Positions 52,738 to 61,495 of a stretch of 64,000 bases of DNA are shown piece by piece. The notes under the pieces are model-generated. The model did no database searches. It was not told where the DNA came from and was given only the letters and a program-made list of their open reading frames with translations. Source of the DNA: Gammaproteobacteria bacterium (lineage in GTDB: Bacteria > Pseudomonadota > Gammaproteobacteria > Eutrophobiales > Eutrophobiaceae). Both the position numbers and the translations under genes were made by a program. Location of the stretch: positions 186,001 through 250,000 of the forward strand of contig JAJFKL010000032.1 of NCBI GenBank assembly GCA_021773235.1. The letters run 5' to 3'. The first letter of the stretch is position 1. Each line of letters begins with the position of its first letter.

Positions 52738-53448
52738 ATGCTACGCACTATCCACTTTCACGGCGCATTAGCAGATCAATTCGAGCCTGAGTATCGGCTT
52801 GATGTTGATAGTGTTGCTGAAGCGTTGCACGCCTTATGCACTCAGCTTGACGGTTTTAAATCGTATTTTAGTGAACACTATTATCAGATCGTGCGTGGCG
52901 ATCAGCGTATCGATTCTGGAAAGGTGGAGCACCAAGCGTTGACGCTTGGAAAAGCAAACGAATTGCATATCATCCCTTCTGCTGTAGGGGCAAAGGAAGG
53001 CGGTTTGGGTAAAGTGATATTGGGTGTTGCCGCTATTGGCTTGTCGTTTGCGAACCCTGGTCTTAGTTTAGCTGGCGGATTAATAACACAGGGTAGCGTT
53101 GCATCGTTTGGGTTTAGTTTATTGCTTGGCGGTGTCAGTAGTTTATTAGCACCACAACCAAAGGCACCTACGGCGCAAGAATCGGTAGCTGAGAATGCAT
53201 CGGCTTTATTTAATACACCATCTACGCCTTTCGAGGGCATGGCTATTCCAGTGCAGTACGGTCGCGTTCGTGTTGAGGGTATTCCTGTGTCACAGGAGTT
53301 ACGCAATATTGATGTCTCTGCGTCGATACCTGTTAACGATGCAACTCCACCTCCTACTGGTGGCGGGTCCAGTAGTCCGCCACCAAGTACGGCGGATATT
53401 ATTGCTGGCGGTCAAAACGCACCTTCTCCTCCTGGTACTGGCAAATGA
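52738..53448 (+). CDS. Tail assembly protein (lambda I-like)
   Basis: 236 aa. The N-terminal ubiquitin-like part (LRTIHFHGALADQFEPEYRL, ALTLGKANELHIIP) and the following Gly-rich hydrophobic middle (VAAIGLSFANPGLSLAGG) match gpI. The C-terminal 50 residues are Pro/Gly/Ser-rich linkers (ATPPPTGGGSSSPPPST). ATGA overlap with J. Confidence 0.8.
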   Translation: MLRTIHFHGALADQFEPEYRLDVDSVAEALHALCTQLDGFKSYFSEHYYQIVRGDQRIDSGKVEHQALTLGKANELHIIPSAVGAKEGGLGKVILGVAAIGLSFANPGLSLAGGLITQGSVASFGFSLLLGGVSSLLAPQPKAPTAQESVAENASALFNTPSTPFEGMAIPVQYGRVRVEGIPVSQELRNIDVSASIPVNDATPPPTGGGSSSPPPSTADIIAGGQNAPSPPGTGK

Positions 53449-56400
53449 CGGTTGTTGAAGGCAAGAAAGGCGGCAAGGGTGGCGGTGATGTTCGTACGCC
53501 GGTTGAAGAAGCCAATACGCTTAAGGCAAACACGAAAGCGTTTATTGATTATGTGATTGGTGAAGGGGTGATTGGCGGTTTGGTCAATGGTGGGCAGACC
53601 ATAATTGTAGACGGCACGCCATTGCTTGATTCAGCAGGACGGCATAATTTTAAAGGCGTGTCTTGGACTGAGCGGCTCGGCTACCCATCACAAGATCCGA
53701 TTCCCGGTTTTAATGCTGTTGCACGCGAATATGGTGACGGTGCGCAGTTGCTTGCCGATCAAGCGCAGACACGGACAATAAACGATACTGATCTGGACGC
53801 GATCAATCTTAAGATTCGTATTCCTTCGTTAGTTAAGTATATCGAAGAAGGCGACAACGTTGGCGACAGGGTAAAAACAATTGTGTCGCACACGCTTGAG
53901 GTTAAGCCGTCTGATGGTGGGTGGGTGACGCATCCGAACCTCACTATCTTTGGTAAAACCACATCAACATTTGAAAAGTCATACCATGTAACGCTGCAGG
54001 GTACCGGTCCTTGGGATATTAAGGTGACGCGCACGACACCGGATAGCGACTCTCAAGGGTTGCAGAATAATTCTTTTTTGTGGGGCTACACTGAAATCAT
54101 CGAGGCGCGTTTTGCTTATCCTGGTATTGCACACACGGGCTTGGTTATCGATGCCGATCAATTTGGCGGCCAGATTAAGAAAGTTGAGTTTGATATTTAT
54201 GGGCGTGTGTTATCGGTGCCTTCTAATTACGATCCTGTCACGCGGGTTTATACCGGTATTTGGGATGGTACGTTTACACCTGCTTGGACTGATAATCCGG
54301 CGTGGGTGATTTACGATATTTTAACCAACAATGTCTATGGCCTTGGCCAGTACATCGATGCTGCGTTCACGGATAAGTGGCTGCTGCACGAAATAGCCAA
54401 GTATTGCGATGGCATGGTCCCTGATGGCTTTGATGGCGAGGAACCGCGTTTTACGTTCAACGGCGAGTTTCGTGATCGAGTAGACGCGTATCAAGTTGTC
54501 ACGGAAATGATGGCGGCAATGCGTGCGATGAATTATTGGGCTGGCGGCACCATTCGATTTAGCCAAGACGCGCCGGGTGATTCGGAAATGATTATCTCGC
54601 AGGCCGATGTCATTGATGGCGTTTTTGATTATTCCAACACTGGATTAAAATCTCGGCACTCGGTTGTCTATGTCGGTTGGAAAGATCCCGACACGAATGA
54701 AAACAATGTTGAGATTGTTGATGATGTTGAGTTGATACAGCAATTTGGCATTCGTCCTTTGGAAGTGAAATACAAGGGCTGCACCTCTCGCGGTCAAGCG
54801 CACCGATACGGCAAATGGATTCTTGAATCTGAAAAAATAGAAAATAGTATTGTGACCTTTGCTGGCGGTTTTAAGTTTGCGAGCTTAATGCCTGGTGCAT
54901 TGATCGATATTGCAGATGATGTGATTGCGAATGTGCGTTTTGGTGGACGGGTTAAATCTATCAGCAGTTACGATGTCACGCTGGATGCACCGGTAACGCT
55001 GGATGCTGCAGAGACATATACGCTAACGGTGACGAACGCGGATCTCACGTTAAGTGAAGCCAATATTACCAGTACAGGCACATCGGAAGTGGTAACGGTT
55101 GATGCTTTGTTAACCGTCAACGCTGGTGCGTCTTGGTTAATCACTGGCACTGATGTTGCGCCTCGGCAATTTCGTGTTTTAATTAACACGCAAGAAGACA
55201 AAAACATCTTTGCGATTACCGCGTTGCTGCATGACCCGACGAAGTTCGCACGCATTGAACAAGACATTGATTTAGCTGCTGCCTCTTATAGCGCGTATCG
55301 CACTGGCGATATCTTGCCTCCATTGAATTTAAGTAAAGAAGAGTACTTGTATAAGGAAGGGGTGGCGGTGCATTCAGCAGCCACTATCTCTTGGACACCT
55401 CCAAACGATGAACGCGTATCGACATATAATTTAGAAGTTAAACGTCCGGGCGATGAAGATTGGATGCACTTATCAAGTGACGACGAACCTTCCTATACTT
55501 TGATTGATACGATAGATGGCGCTTATTCTTTTCGCGTGCGTGCGGTCGCGCTAAACAAACGTAGCGAGTGGCTGGAAAGTGCGTTTAATATTTTGTCTTT
55601 GTCGGAGCCACCGGCTGATGTGGAGAACTTTCGATCACAGATTATCGATAAGATGATCGTGTTGAGTTGGGACGCGGTGGCCGATCTTGATCTGTCACAC
55701 TATCAAATGCGACACACGAAGAGTCTCACACCAACATGGGACGCGGCGGTTATTGTTGAAGATGAGATTAAAACCACTAGCCTGGTGATTCCGGTATTGG
55801 GTGGCACCTATTTAATCAAAGCCGTCGATACATCTTTAATTCAATCGCTGAACGCGGTTAGCGTGACGAATGGCATCACTAAGGATCTATTGGCGCTGAA
55901 CGTGGTCGAGGTGGTTGAGAACGAGACGGGGTTTACCGGCGTTAAAACTAGCACTGTATTCGACGCGGGTTTGAATGCCCTGCGACTGGATACGGCTGAT
56001 GATATTTATGATTGGACTGATATCTATGACATCGATGATATTTATTATGGCGAAACCGGCCTTGCTCCGGTTGGGTATTATGAGTTTGGCGAGGTGGCTG
56101 ATCTAACCAATATATTCACCTCGCGCATTAGCACATCGATTACCTTAAGCGGTACGGATATCTTCAGTGACATTTATATTATTGATGATATTTATGCAGT
56201 GCAAAATATTTACGGGGCTGATCCGTCTGAGTATGGTTTTGAATTACAGATCTCAACCAGCGACGATATGATTGCCTGGTCTGATTGGGAACCGTTGATC
56301 ATCGGCGACACGATTGCACGCGGCTTAAAGTTCCGCGCAAAACTTACCACGACACTGCCTAACATTTCACCGTTACTTGAATCCGCCAGTATCGATATTG

Positions 56401-56654
56401 ATATGCCAGATCGGGTTTATTCTCAAGAGGATGTGACGTGTCCGGTTAGCGGCATGACGCACACTTACTCACCAGCGTTTAAAGCAAAACCGGCGCTCGG
56501 CGTTACTGCGCAAGATATGGCAACGGGGGATTATTTTACGATCACGAACCAAAGCGCAACGGGGTTTGATATCGAGTTTTTTGATTCAAGCGACACATCT
56601 ATTTCACGAACTTATGACATCTTAGCAAAGGGGTACGGTCATGTCTCAACCTAG
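53445..56654 (+). CDS. Tail tip attachment protein (lambda J-like)
   Basis: 1069 aa. The N-terminal part (VSWTERLGYPSQDPIPGF, LKIRIPSLVKYI) and the middle (WVIYDILTNNVYGLGQYID, FRDRVDAYQVVTEMM) match the tip attachment protein family. At least one fibronectin-III-like module is seen at about residues 640-720 (ATISWTPPNDERVSTYNL, SFRVRAVALNKRSEW). The C-terminus, rich in DDIY repeats, is probably the host-binding part. It is the likely main receptor-recognition protein. 14-base overlap with the next gene. Confidence 0.85.
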   Translation: MTVVEGKKGGKGGGDVRTPVEEANTLKANTKAFIDYVIGEGVIGGLVNGGQTIIVDGTPLLDSAGRHNFKGVSWTERLGYPSQDPIPGFNAVAREYGDGAQLLADQAQTRTINDTDLDAINLKIRIPSLVKYIEEGDNVGDRVKTIVSHTLEVKPSDGGWVTHPNLTIFGKTTSTFEKSYHVTLQGTGPWDIKVTRTTPDSDSQGLQNNSFLWGYTEIIEARFAYPGIAHTGLVIDADQFGGQIKKVEFDIYGRVLSVPSNYDPVTRVYTGIWDGTFTPAWTDNPAWVIYDILTNNVYGLGQYIDAAFTDKWLLHEIAKYCDGMVPDGFDGEEPRFTFNGEFRDRVDAYQVVTEMMAAMRAMNYWAGGTIRFSQDAPGDSEMIISQADVIDGVFDYSNTGLKSRHSVVYVGWKDPDTNENNVEIVDDVELIQQFGIRPLEVKYKGCTSRGQAHRYGKWILESEKIENSIVTFAGGFKFASLMPGALIDIADDVIANVRFGGRVKSISSYDVTLDAPVTLDAAETYTLTVTNADLTLSEANITSTGTSEVVTVDALLTVNAGASWLITGTDVAPRQFRVLINTQEDKNIFAITALLHDPTKFARIEQDIDLAAASYSAYRTGDILPPLNLSKEEYLYKEGVAVHSAATISWTPPNDERVSTYNLEVKRPGDEDWMHLSSDDEPSYTLIDTIDGAYSFRVRAVALNKRSEWLESAFNILSLSEPPADVENFRSQIIDKMIVLSWDAVADLDLSHYQMRHTKSLTPTWDAAVIVEDEIKTTSLVIPVLGGTYLIKAVDTSLIQSLNAVSVTNGITKDLLALNVVEVVENETGFTGVKTSTVFDAGLNALRLDTADDIYDWTDIYDIDDIYYGETGLAPVGYYEFGEVADLTNIFTSRISTSITLSGTDIFSDIYIIDDIYAVQNIYGADPSEYGFELQISTSDDMIAWSDWEPLIIGDTIARGLKFRAKLTTTLPNISPLLESASIDIDMPDRVYSQEDVTCPVSGMTHTYSPAFKAKPALGVTAQDMATGDYFTITNQSATGFDIEFFDSSDTSISRTYDILAKGYGHVST

Positions 56655-58026
56655 TACTATTACAATTCCAGGGTCGCCATTAGGCGGCGGCGCTGCAGTC
56701 ACAAATTTACAGGACACTATCAATGCGTTGGCCTCCGGGCATAAAGGCGCATCACGTCCTCCCTATGTTCTCGAAAACATGATATGGACTAAAGAAGTGT
56801 CTGCGACTGCGTGGGAGGTTTACCTTTATGATGGCGCTGCAGATATTTTGTTGTACGTTATTAACCCAACAACAAACAACTATGCCGCGAAGCTGATTAC
56901 CAAGAGCGCGACCTTTGCGTTGGCGGTTACTGATCGGGATAAGTTTTTCTACTGCACAGCATCAGCAGATTACGATATTACATTTGCGGCGGTGGCCACG
57001 TTAACGGATGCGTTTCATTGCGTTATTAAAAATGATTCGGCTTACACGTTAACGCTTAACCCTGACGGCAGCGAAAACATTAACGGAGCAACGACACTGG
57101 CATTGCCTGCTGGCCGTAGCGCTTTTGTTTTTAATTCGGGCACGGCTTTGTTTGCGATTGTGGTTGGTGGCTCCTCTTCATCGGCTAGGGTGTGCGAAGC
57201 GAGGTTAACGCTGGAGTCTGGTGTTGCTGTTTCTATAACAGATCAGACTGCTAAAACAACCGTTTATTTCACGCCGCACAAAGGAAACAGTATTGCTTTA
57301 TATGATGGATCTAATTGGGCAGATCACACGCTTGCTGAAATATCTGTGGCGGCTCCTGCAACAACAGACACGCCTTTTGATGTTTTTGTTTATGACAACG
57401 CGGGAACTCTCACGCTTGAGACTGTTGACTGGACAAACGACACAACCAGAGCAACAGCGATTGTTTTGCAAGATGGCGTGTATGTTAAGTCCGGAGCAAC
57501 GACAAGGCGTTATCTAGGCACCGGCAGAACAACCGGGGTTAGTGGGCAAACTGAAGATTCAGCAGGGACTAGATACTTATGGAATTATTATAATCGAGTT
57601 AAAAAGCAGCTTGAATACTATCCAACAACTTCATCGTGGACAGATGCAGCGACTTATACTTGGAGGCAATGGAATGCTGATGCAAATATGCTTGTTGAAT
57701 TTATTATTGGTGTATCAGAGGACATAGTAGCCGCAGAAGCCAAAGCGATTGGCTCAAGCACAGTGGTTAATTCTTTGATAGGCACAGCAATAGGTGAAGA
57801 CTCAACAACGTCCGCTTCTCAAAATGCAGTATTTGGAGCCTGTCAAGTTCCAACATCAGCTGTTTTAAATGAGGTTAGCGCGAGTTACAAGAACATACTG
57901 TCTGCTGGCAGACATTATTTAGCATTATTGGAGCGCGCAGGTGGCGGCACAACAACAACATGGCGCGGGCAAGCAGGTGATGCACAGTCTTACCACGCAG
58001 GCATAAATGGAGAGATATTATGTTAA
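56641..58026 (+). CDS. Tail fibre/structural protein, receptor-binding candidate
   Basis: 461 aa. The N-terminal region (ITIPGSPLGGGAAVTNLQDT, ALASGHKGASRPPYV) is typical of fibre attachment segments; Thr/Ala-rich beta sequences follow (ATLTDAFHCVIKNDSAYTLT, NGATTLALPAGRSAFVF). The C-terminus (ALLERAGGGTTTTWRGQAGD) may be the distal knob. In frame overlap with J at 56641 suggests coordinated translation. No depolymerase signature is evident. Confidence 0.65.
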   Translation: MSQPSTITIPGSPLGGGAAVTNLQDTINALASGHKGASRPPYVLENMIWTKEVSATAWEVYLYDGAADILLYVINPTTNNYAAKLITKSATFALAVTDRDKFFYCTASADYDITFAAVATLTDAFHCVIKNDSAYTLTLNPDGSENINGATTLALPAGRSAFVFNSGTALFAIVVGGSSSSARVCEARLTLESGVAVSITDQTAKTTVYFTPHKGNSIALYDGSNWADHTLAEISVAAPATTDTPFDVFVYDNAGTLTLETVDWTNDTTRATAIVLQDGVYVKSGATTRRYLGTGRTTGVSGQTEDSAGTRYLWNYYNRVKKQLEYYPTTSSWTDAATYTWRQWNADANMLVEFIIGVSEDIVAAEAKAIGSSTVVNSLIGTAIGEDSTTSASQNAVFGACQVPTSAVLNEVSASYKNILSAGRHYLALLERAGGGTTTTWRGQAGDAQSYHAGINGEILC

Positions 58027-58421
58027 TCCAAAAATTAGATGAAGCAATTAGGGGTGTGTGTCCTATCAATCATATATCTATTGAAGATGAAGACGACTTG
58101 TCTACAGTAAATATTAATTTTAAAGATGAAGCGACTGCTCAACAAAAGAGTGACGCGCAGGCTGTTGTTGAGGCTTTCGTTTACAACGAAGTTAAAACCT
58201 ACACGCCTGAAGAGTTCTTTGATGAGTTCACTCAAGAACAATGGTCAGCGATTAAAACTAAAATCAAAGAAGGCGATATCAATCTGGAATATCTCTTTGA
58301 TAGGTTGCGTGTTGTCGATGGCGTAAGCGCCGATAGCCAGAAAACAATCGTTGGCGTTAATTATATTTTATCGCTCGGCATTATTAATCAGGATGATGTA
58401 GATCGCATCCTTGGCGCATGA
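58020..58421 (+). CDS. Tail-associated acidic protein, unknown
   Basis: 133 aa overlapping the fibre gene by 7 bases. Acidic with helices (KDEATAQQKSDAQAVVEAFV, FFDEFTQEQWSAIKTKIKEG) and a C-terminus LGIINQDDVDRIL. By position it may be a fibre chaperone. No family recognised. Confidence 0.55.
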   Translation: MLIQKLDEAIRGVCPINHISIEDEDDLSTVNINFKDEATAQQKSDAQAVVEAFVYNEVKTYTPEEFFDEFTQEQWSAIKTKIKEGDINLEYLFDRLRVVDGVSADSQKTIVGVNYILSLGIINQDDVDRILGA

Positions 58422-58993
58422 TTGATTTCTTTCTATTGCCATTAATGGCGCTTGGCCGTTTGCAAGGTAGCGGCGAGGTCGAGTGGTTGCCTGATTGGTT
58501 GCGGCGTATTTTAAAGTACTTTGCAACGGGCGTTATCACCACGTTTGTTTTTACCTTTTGCAAACTGGATTATTCTGCCTGGCAATGGTGGCAGTGGCTG
58601 TTGTTGTTCGGCTCCGGCTGTTTGTCCAGTTGGTGGGGCGAGGGACGCGGTCTTGGTTGGGTAGCGGGGTGGTGGGTTGACGGCGAACGGCGACCTGATA
58701 GCGGTATCGATGGATGGATGGAATATATACCCACTCATAAGTTGCCTGAAGAGTGGCAGCAAAAAGTTGCAACGTCTTTAACTCGCGGTTGGTTTTGGGG
58801 TATGGCTATGATGATTCCTGCCTACTTTATCGATCCTCAATTTATACTATTCTGGATCGCTTACCCGTTTGCGGTTTTGTTCGCGTACCTTTGGGGCTGG
58901 TGCTTGCATTATATGTTTGGCGATATGGATGCGTGGGGCTGGTCCGAGTACTTGCGGCATCCGTTCGCGTTTATGATTTTGTTGATGTTGTAG
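58418..58993 (+). CDS. Trp-rich multi-spanning membrane protein
   Basis: 191 aa, ATGA-coupled to the preceding gene. About four TM segments and many Trp (WQWWQWLLLFGSGCLSSWW). The C-terminal pair of helices (GMAMMIPAYFIDPQFILFWI, FAVLFAYLWGWCLHYMF) is followed by a cytosolic-looking end. Not a holin by size. It could be an exclusion protein or a membrane factor for the fibre genes. It overlaps the convergent repressor gene by 23 bases. Confidence 0.55.
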   Translation: MIDFFLLPLMALGRLQGSGEVEWLPDWLRRILKYFATGVITTFVFTFCKLDYSAWQWWQWLLLFGSGCLSSWWGEGRGLGWVAGWWVDGERRPDSGIDGWMEYIPTHKLPEEWQQKVATSLTRGWFWGMAMMIPAYFIDPQFILFWIAYPFAVLFAYLWGWCLHYMFGDMDAWGWSEYLRHPFAFMILLML

Positions 58994-59387
58994 CGTTACT
59001 TTCACCCAATAAGGCCTGAACATAATCAAACGTGGCGATCTGTTTCTCGCGGGGCAGGCTGCTCCATTTCTGCTGAAGGTATTCGAGTTCGACGCCTTGG
59101 GCGAAGTCGTGGTATTGACTACCGAAATGACTGGCCAGGAAGGGGTAGGAGATATTAAACAGCTCAGCCAATGGAATTAAGACGCTCGGTCGGTGCGGCG
59201 CACCGTGTCGAGACTCCCAACGGATCGCTGTTCGCAAGGACACACCGCGCGCAGCAGCAACGTCTTTATGGGTAAGGTTCGCTTTGACCCGCGCATAGGC
59301 AATTCGGTCTGATAATCGTCGCAGACCGTAATTAAATCGCTTCTCAAGATCTTCAGCTACCTCTTTTTGGGTAGGCTTTTTGTTCAT
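58971..59387 (-). CDS. XRE-family transcriptional repressor
   Basis: 138 aa, ATG on the minus strand at 59387 with AGGTGA upstream. The helix-turn-helix is RVKANLTHKDVAAARGVSLR followed by TAIRWESRHG (about residues 33-62), of CI/Cro type. No peptidase domain, so cleavage-type induction is unlikely. It is the best candidate for the main prophage repressor or Cro-like regulator. Its binding sites probably include the repeats at 59409-59463. Confidence 0.72.
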   Translation of the reverse strand: MNKKPTQKEVAEDLEKRFNYGLRRLSDRIAYARVKANLTHKDVAAARGVSLRTAIRWESRHGAPHRPSVLIPLAELFNISYPFLASHFGSQYHDFAQGVELEYLQQKWSSLPREKQIATFDYVQALLGESNATTSTKS

Positions 59388-59408
59388 TCACCTACCCTGC
59401 ATGCAAGT

Positions 59409-59463
59409 TTAGTGACATTTAGCACAGTTTCGGCAGGGTCAAAACACAGTTTCGTGTCACTAA
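59409..59463. promoter_or_regulatory. Repeat operator upstream of the XRE repressor
   Basis: An 8-base inverted repeat TTAGTGAC/GTCACTAA (59409-59416 and 59456-59463) encloses two direct copies of CACAGTTTCG (59423-59432 and 59445-59454). It is 22 bases from the repressor start, as expected for its operator. The remaining space to 59569 holds no gene on the minus strand. Confidence 0.55.
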
Positions 59464-59569
59464 CCCCTGTTTTCTTGCAGAAAGGTTGATTTTAGGAATA
59501 CATTAAGAGCCAGCCGTTTGACGGTTATTAATAATAAAAAGAATAACAAGGAGAGGTTAAATTGAAGGC

Positions 59570-59977
59570 TTACTTATTATTTTCTGAGGTTGCATCAAGC
59601 AATACTCTTAGGGCTTTCGTGGCCGTGGGGCCACGCTTTTTTAGCTCTACAAGCAATTCTGTGTCTTCTTTTGACAACACATACTCACCGCCATCTTCTT
59701 TGATTTGGACTTTGCCTGTTTCAGTGCTGATTTGCAGCAAGGCCTGTTCTATTACTTTGCTGGCTGTTTTTATCGTCTCTGTCGCAGCAATGACCATGGC
59801 GTATGGGTCGCCGGACTCGGCGCCTACCATGGTTTTTTCTGCGTCGATGCTGGCTCTGAGCCTTAGCTCTGCCTCAGCCTGAAGGCTGCGACCATTAAGC
59901 TTGGCAAGAGCCTGCAGCTCTTTCTTGATTATTTTGTCCAGTCGTACTGAAGGCGCAGTTTCTCTTGTTTCTCCCAT
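59570..59977 (-). CDS. Ribbon-helix-helix DNA-binding protein
   Basis: 135 aa on the minus strand from 59977. The N-terminal Arc-type fold reads SVRLDKIIKKELQALAKLNG then RSLQAEAELRLRASID (residues about 10-45). The C-terminal 90 residues are helical and charged (IEQALLQISTETGKVQIKED), probably for oligomer formation. It should bind the GTATAC operator region that separates it from the second RHH gene. It has almost no leader before its start, so a short or leaderless message is possible. Confidence 0.7.
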   Translation of the reverse strand: MGETRETAPSVRLDKIIKKELQALAKLNGRSLQAEAELRLRASIDAEKTMVGAESGDPYAMVIAATETIKTASKVIEQALLQISTETGKVQIKEDGGEYVLSKEDTELLVELKKRGPTATKALRVLLDATSENNK

Positions 59978-59984
59978 ACGTCAA

Positions 59985-60038
59985 TTGTATACAAAATGTA
60001 TTGACATTCAATAAGACAAACTGTATACATATGTATAC
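59985..60038. promoter_or_regulatory. Divergent promoter-operator region with GTATAC palindromes
   Basis: TTGTATACAA at 59985-59994 and a perfect 16-base palindrome GTATACATATGTATAC at 60023-60038. A + strand promoter TTGACA (60001-60006), 17 bases, TATACA (60024-60029) has its -10 inside the palindrome. On the minus strand TATACA at 59987-59992 is in position to serve the 59977 gene. RHH dimers could block both. Confidence 0.65.
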
Positions 60039-60058
60039 AAAGTGCATAGAGATAGAAT

Positions 60059-60214
60059 ATGACAACAAAGAATCAAGATAAAAGCGTCATGCTGAGGGTT
60101 AAAAAATCGACTCATGACAAACTTAAGAAAGAGGCTAAAAGACAGAGCAGGTCTCTGATTGACACGACTGAAATGATTGTAAAGAAAGCTGTGGAGCAAC
60201 AATCGGCAGCTTGA
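60059..60214 (+). CDS. Small ribbon-helix-helix protein
   Basis: 51 aa, divergent from the other RHH gene. SVMLRVKKSTHDKLKKEAKR is an Arc/CopG-type strand and first helix, then QSRSLIDTTEMIVKKA. It is basic and of the usual minimal RHH length. Together with 59977 it forms a pair of small repressors around one operator, like Arc/Mnt in P22. Confidence 0.62.
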   Translation: MTTKNQDKSVMLRVKKSTHDKLKKEAKRQSRSLIDTTEMIVKKAVEQQSAA

Positions 60215-60437
60215 GAGATGTTTTTTTAAATATCTTCACCGTTACTGTAAAAACGTTTACGTCCTAGACGCTTTACTAAGAGAAGAGCCTCTGCCAGTGC
60301 ACTAACACTGACAGAGGCGGGTTGAGGTTACTGGCTTGGTCACCATTTTCGCCTCAGTCGTAAGAGTACAACACTCTTATGACTGAGCATAGCCAGCAGC
60401 CTCGTTTATGACAATGTGAGATAAACGGAGGAGTCAC
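60215..60437 (+). promoter_or_regulatory. Highly structured leader upstream of the CII-like gene
   Basis: Two strong hairpins are visible: CCTCTGCCAGTG/CACTGACAGAGG (60288-60317, one mismatch) and a 15-bp hairpin starting CTCAGTC (60353-60367 with 60373-60387, one G-T pair, loop ACAAC). A weaker CGTTTA/TAAACG stem sits near the ribosome site AGGAG. No gene. It may control translation or termination. Confidence 0.6.
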
Positions 60438-60905
60438 ATGGCTAGTGACATTGATATAGCGGTAGATAAGACCGCGCGGAATTTTAAGAACGAAAAGGGT
60501 GAGCGTGGTTTTACTGCCCTGGCTGAATCACTTGGCCAGAATCCACGCTACTTCAGCAACAAGGTGAGCGCTGGTTACGACGATGCTCACCTGAATCCCA
60601 ATGAACTTCTGGCAGTCATGAACCAGGCTGACAATTACGAGCTCCTTCACACCTACGCGCGTTTATGTCGTCGACCACAAGTTTGTGTTGAGCTGGGGGA
60701 ATATTCCGATGTTTCTGATGTTGCGTTATTAGACGCCTGGTTAAACCTGCAGATTGATCAGGGGCAAACAGCAGACGCGATTAAGAAGGCCATAGCAAAA
60801 GGCGATATCACACGAAAAGCATTTAACGAAATTGATCGTGAAATGCATGAAGACATTACCTGCATGTTCGAACTTCGCGCACGTCTCGAAGGCTTGGTTC
60901 GATGA
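60438..60905 (+). CDS. CII-like phage regulatory protein (CP76 family)
   Basis: 155 aa behind CGGAGGAG. SDIDIAVDKTARNFKNEKGE, FTALAESLGQNPRYFSNKVS (HTH) and HLNPNELLAVMNQADNYELLH match the Phage CP76/CII family. It probably activates lysogeny or integrase genes. The leader before it is strongly structured, so synthesis is likely controlled. ATGA overlap with the next small gene. Start of the early operon. Confidence 0.78.
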   Translation: MASDIDIAVDKTARNFKNEKGERGFTALAESLGQNPRYFSNKVSAGYDDAHLNPNELLAVMNQADNYELLHTYARLCRRPQVCVELGEYSDVSDVALLDAWLNLQIDQGQTADAIKKAIAKGDITRKAFNEIDREMHEDITCMFELRARLEGLVR

Positions 60906-61099
60906 GTGATGCCACTCCCAACATGAAAACCCATATCAAGAAAGATCGTTATCGTTTGTTTGCGACTGTCACGCTGACGCAGCCAGACGGCAGGGAAGCG
61001 ATCACAACAATGCGACCCGACATCAAGCCTGGCGATATCGAAGTTATTAATTTTAAGCGTCGATGTGGACACGTTAAACCGGTCAAGGTCGCAGCATGA
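60902..61099 (+). CDS. Small early phage protein
   Basis: 65 aa, coupled as ATGA. Basic, beta-like (KKDRYRLFATVTLTQPDGRE) with one Cys. It could be a nucleic-acid-binding cofactor of CII, or a small anti-host protein. No family recognised. Confidence 0.6.
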   Translation: MSDATPNMKTHIKKDRYRLFATVTLTQPDGREAITTMRPDIKPGDIEVINFKRRCGHVKPVKVAA

Positions 61100-61272
61100 C
61101 TGACACGGTTCCCATTCCAAAAGAGTTAACTAAGCGCGGCATTACCAGCGTCGAGGATAACCTTGAGCCTGATCAGTCTATCAATTGCGGTCATTTGTTG
61201 TTTGTTCATTTCGAAGATGAATTTAAAAAACGTTTTTTTGAACAGGCTGGGCAGGAGCAAATAAGTGAATAG
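61096..61272 (+). CDS. Small early phage protein, below usual length cut-off
   Basis: 58 aa from ATG 61096, ATGA-coupled to the previous gene, and its end overlaps the next GTG start. PIPKELTKRGITSVEDNLEP and SINCGHLLFVHFEDEF; acidic C-terminal FKKRFFEQAGQEQ. No family recognised. Included because it fits the tight chain of overlaps. Confidence 0.6.
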   Translation: MTDTVPIPKELTKRGITSVEDNLEPDQSINCGHLLFVHFEDEFKKRFFEQAGQEQISE

Positions 61273-61495
61273 GGCAGCAGTTATGGCAGCAAGAGATCAT
61301 GCGCCCGAACTGCTTGAACGCCTTGAAGTTATGCAGTCCTATTTAATTGGTGATCGAGACTGTTTCTATGAAGGCTGCGCTGTTGGTAATGAAGGGCAAA
61401 TAACTGACGCAGACGATCAACACGTTCTTGATTCAATGGATAAGGACATTGAATTAAACGCTGCAATAATTAAAAAAGCCAAAGGCATAGCATGA
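61265..61495 (+). CDS. Small early phage protein
   Basis: 76 aa with a GTG start and RBS GGGCAGGAG. NRAAVMAARDHAPELLERLE is an amphipathic helix; acidic middle, two Cys in DRDCFYEGCAVG. It may bind a metal or a partner. Coupled to the following gene (stop/start overlap at 61492). Confidence 0.6.
   Translation: MNRAAVMAARDHAPELLERLEVMQSYLIGDRDCFYEGCAVGNEGQITDADDQHVLDSMDKDIELNAAIIKKAKGIA

Noticed and set aside
59562-59882. A + strand frame of 106 codons with TTG start and a good AGGAG ribosome site, antisense to the RHH gene.
   Set aside because: The product is Ser/Ala-rich shadow sequence with no family character, while the minus strand encodes a clear RHH fold. The ribosome site may be chance or serve a short leader.
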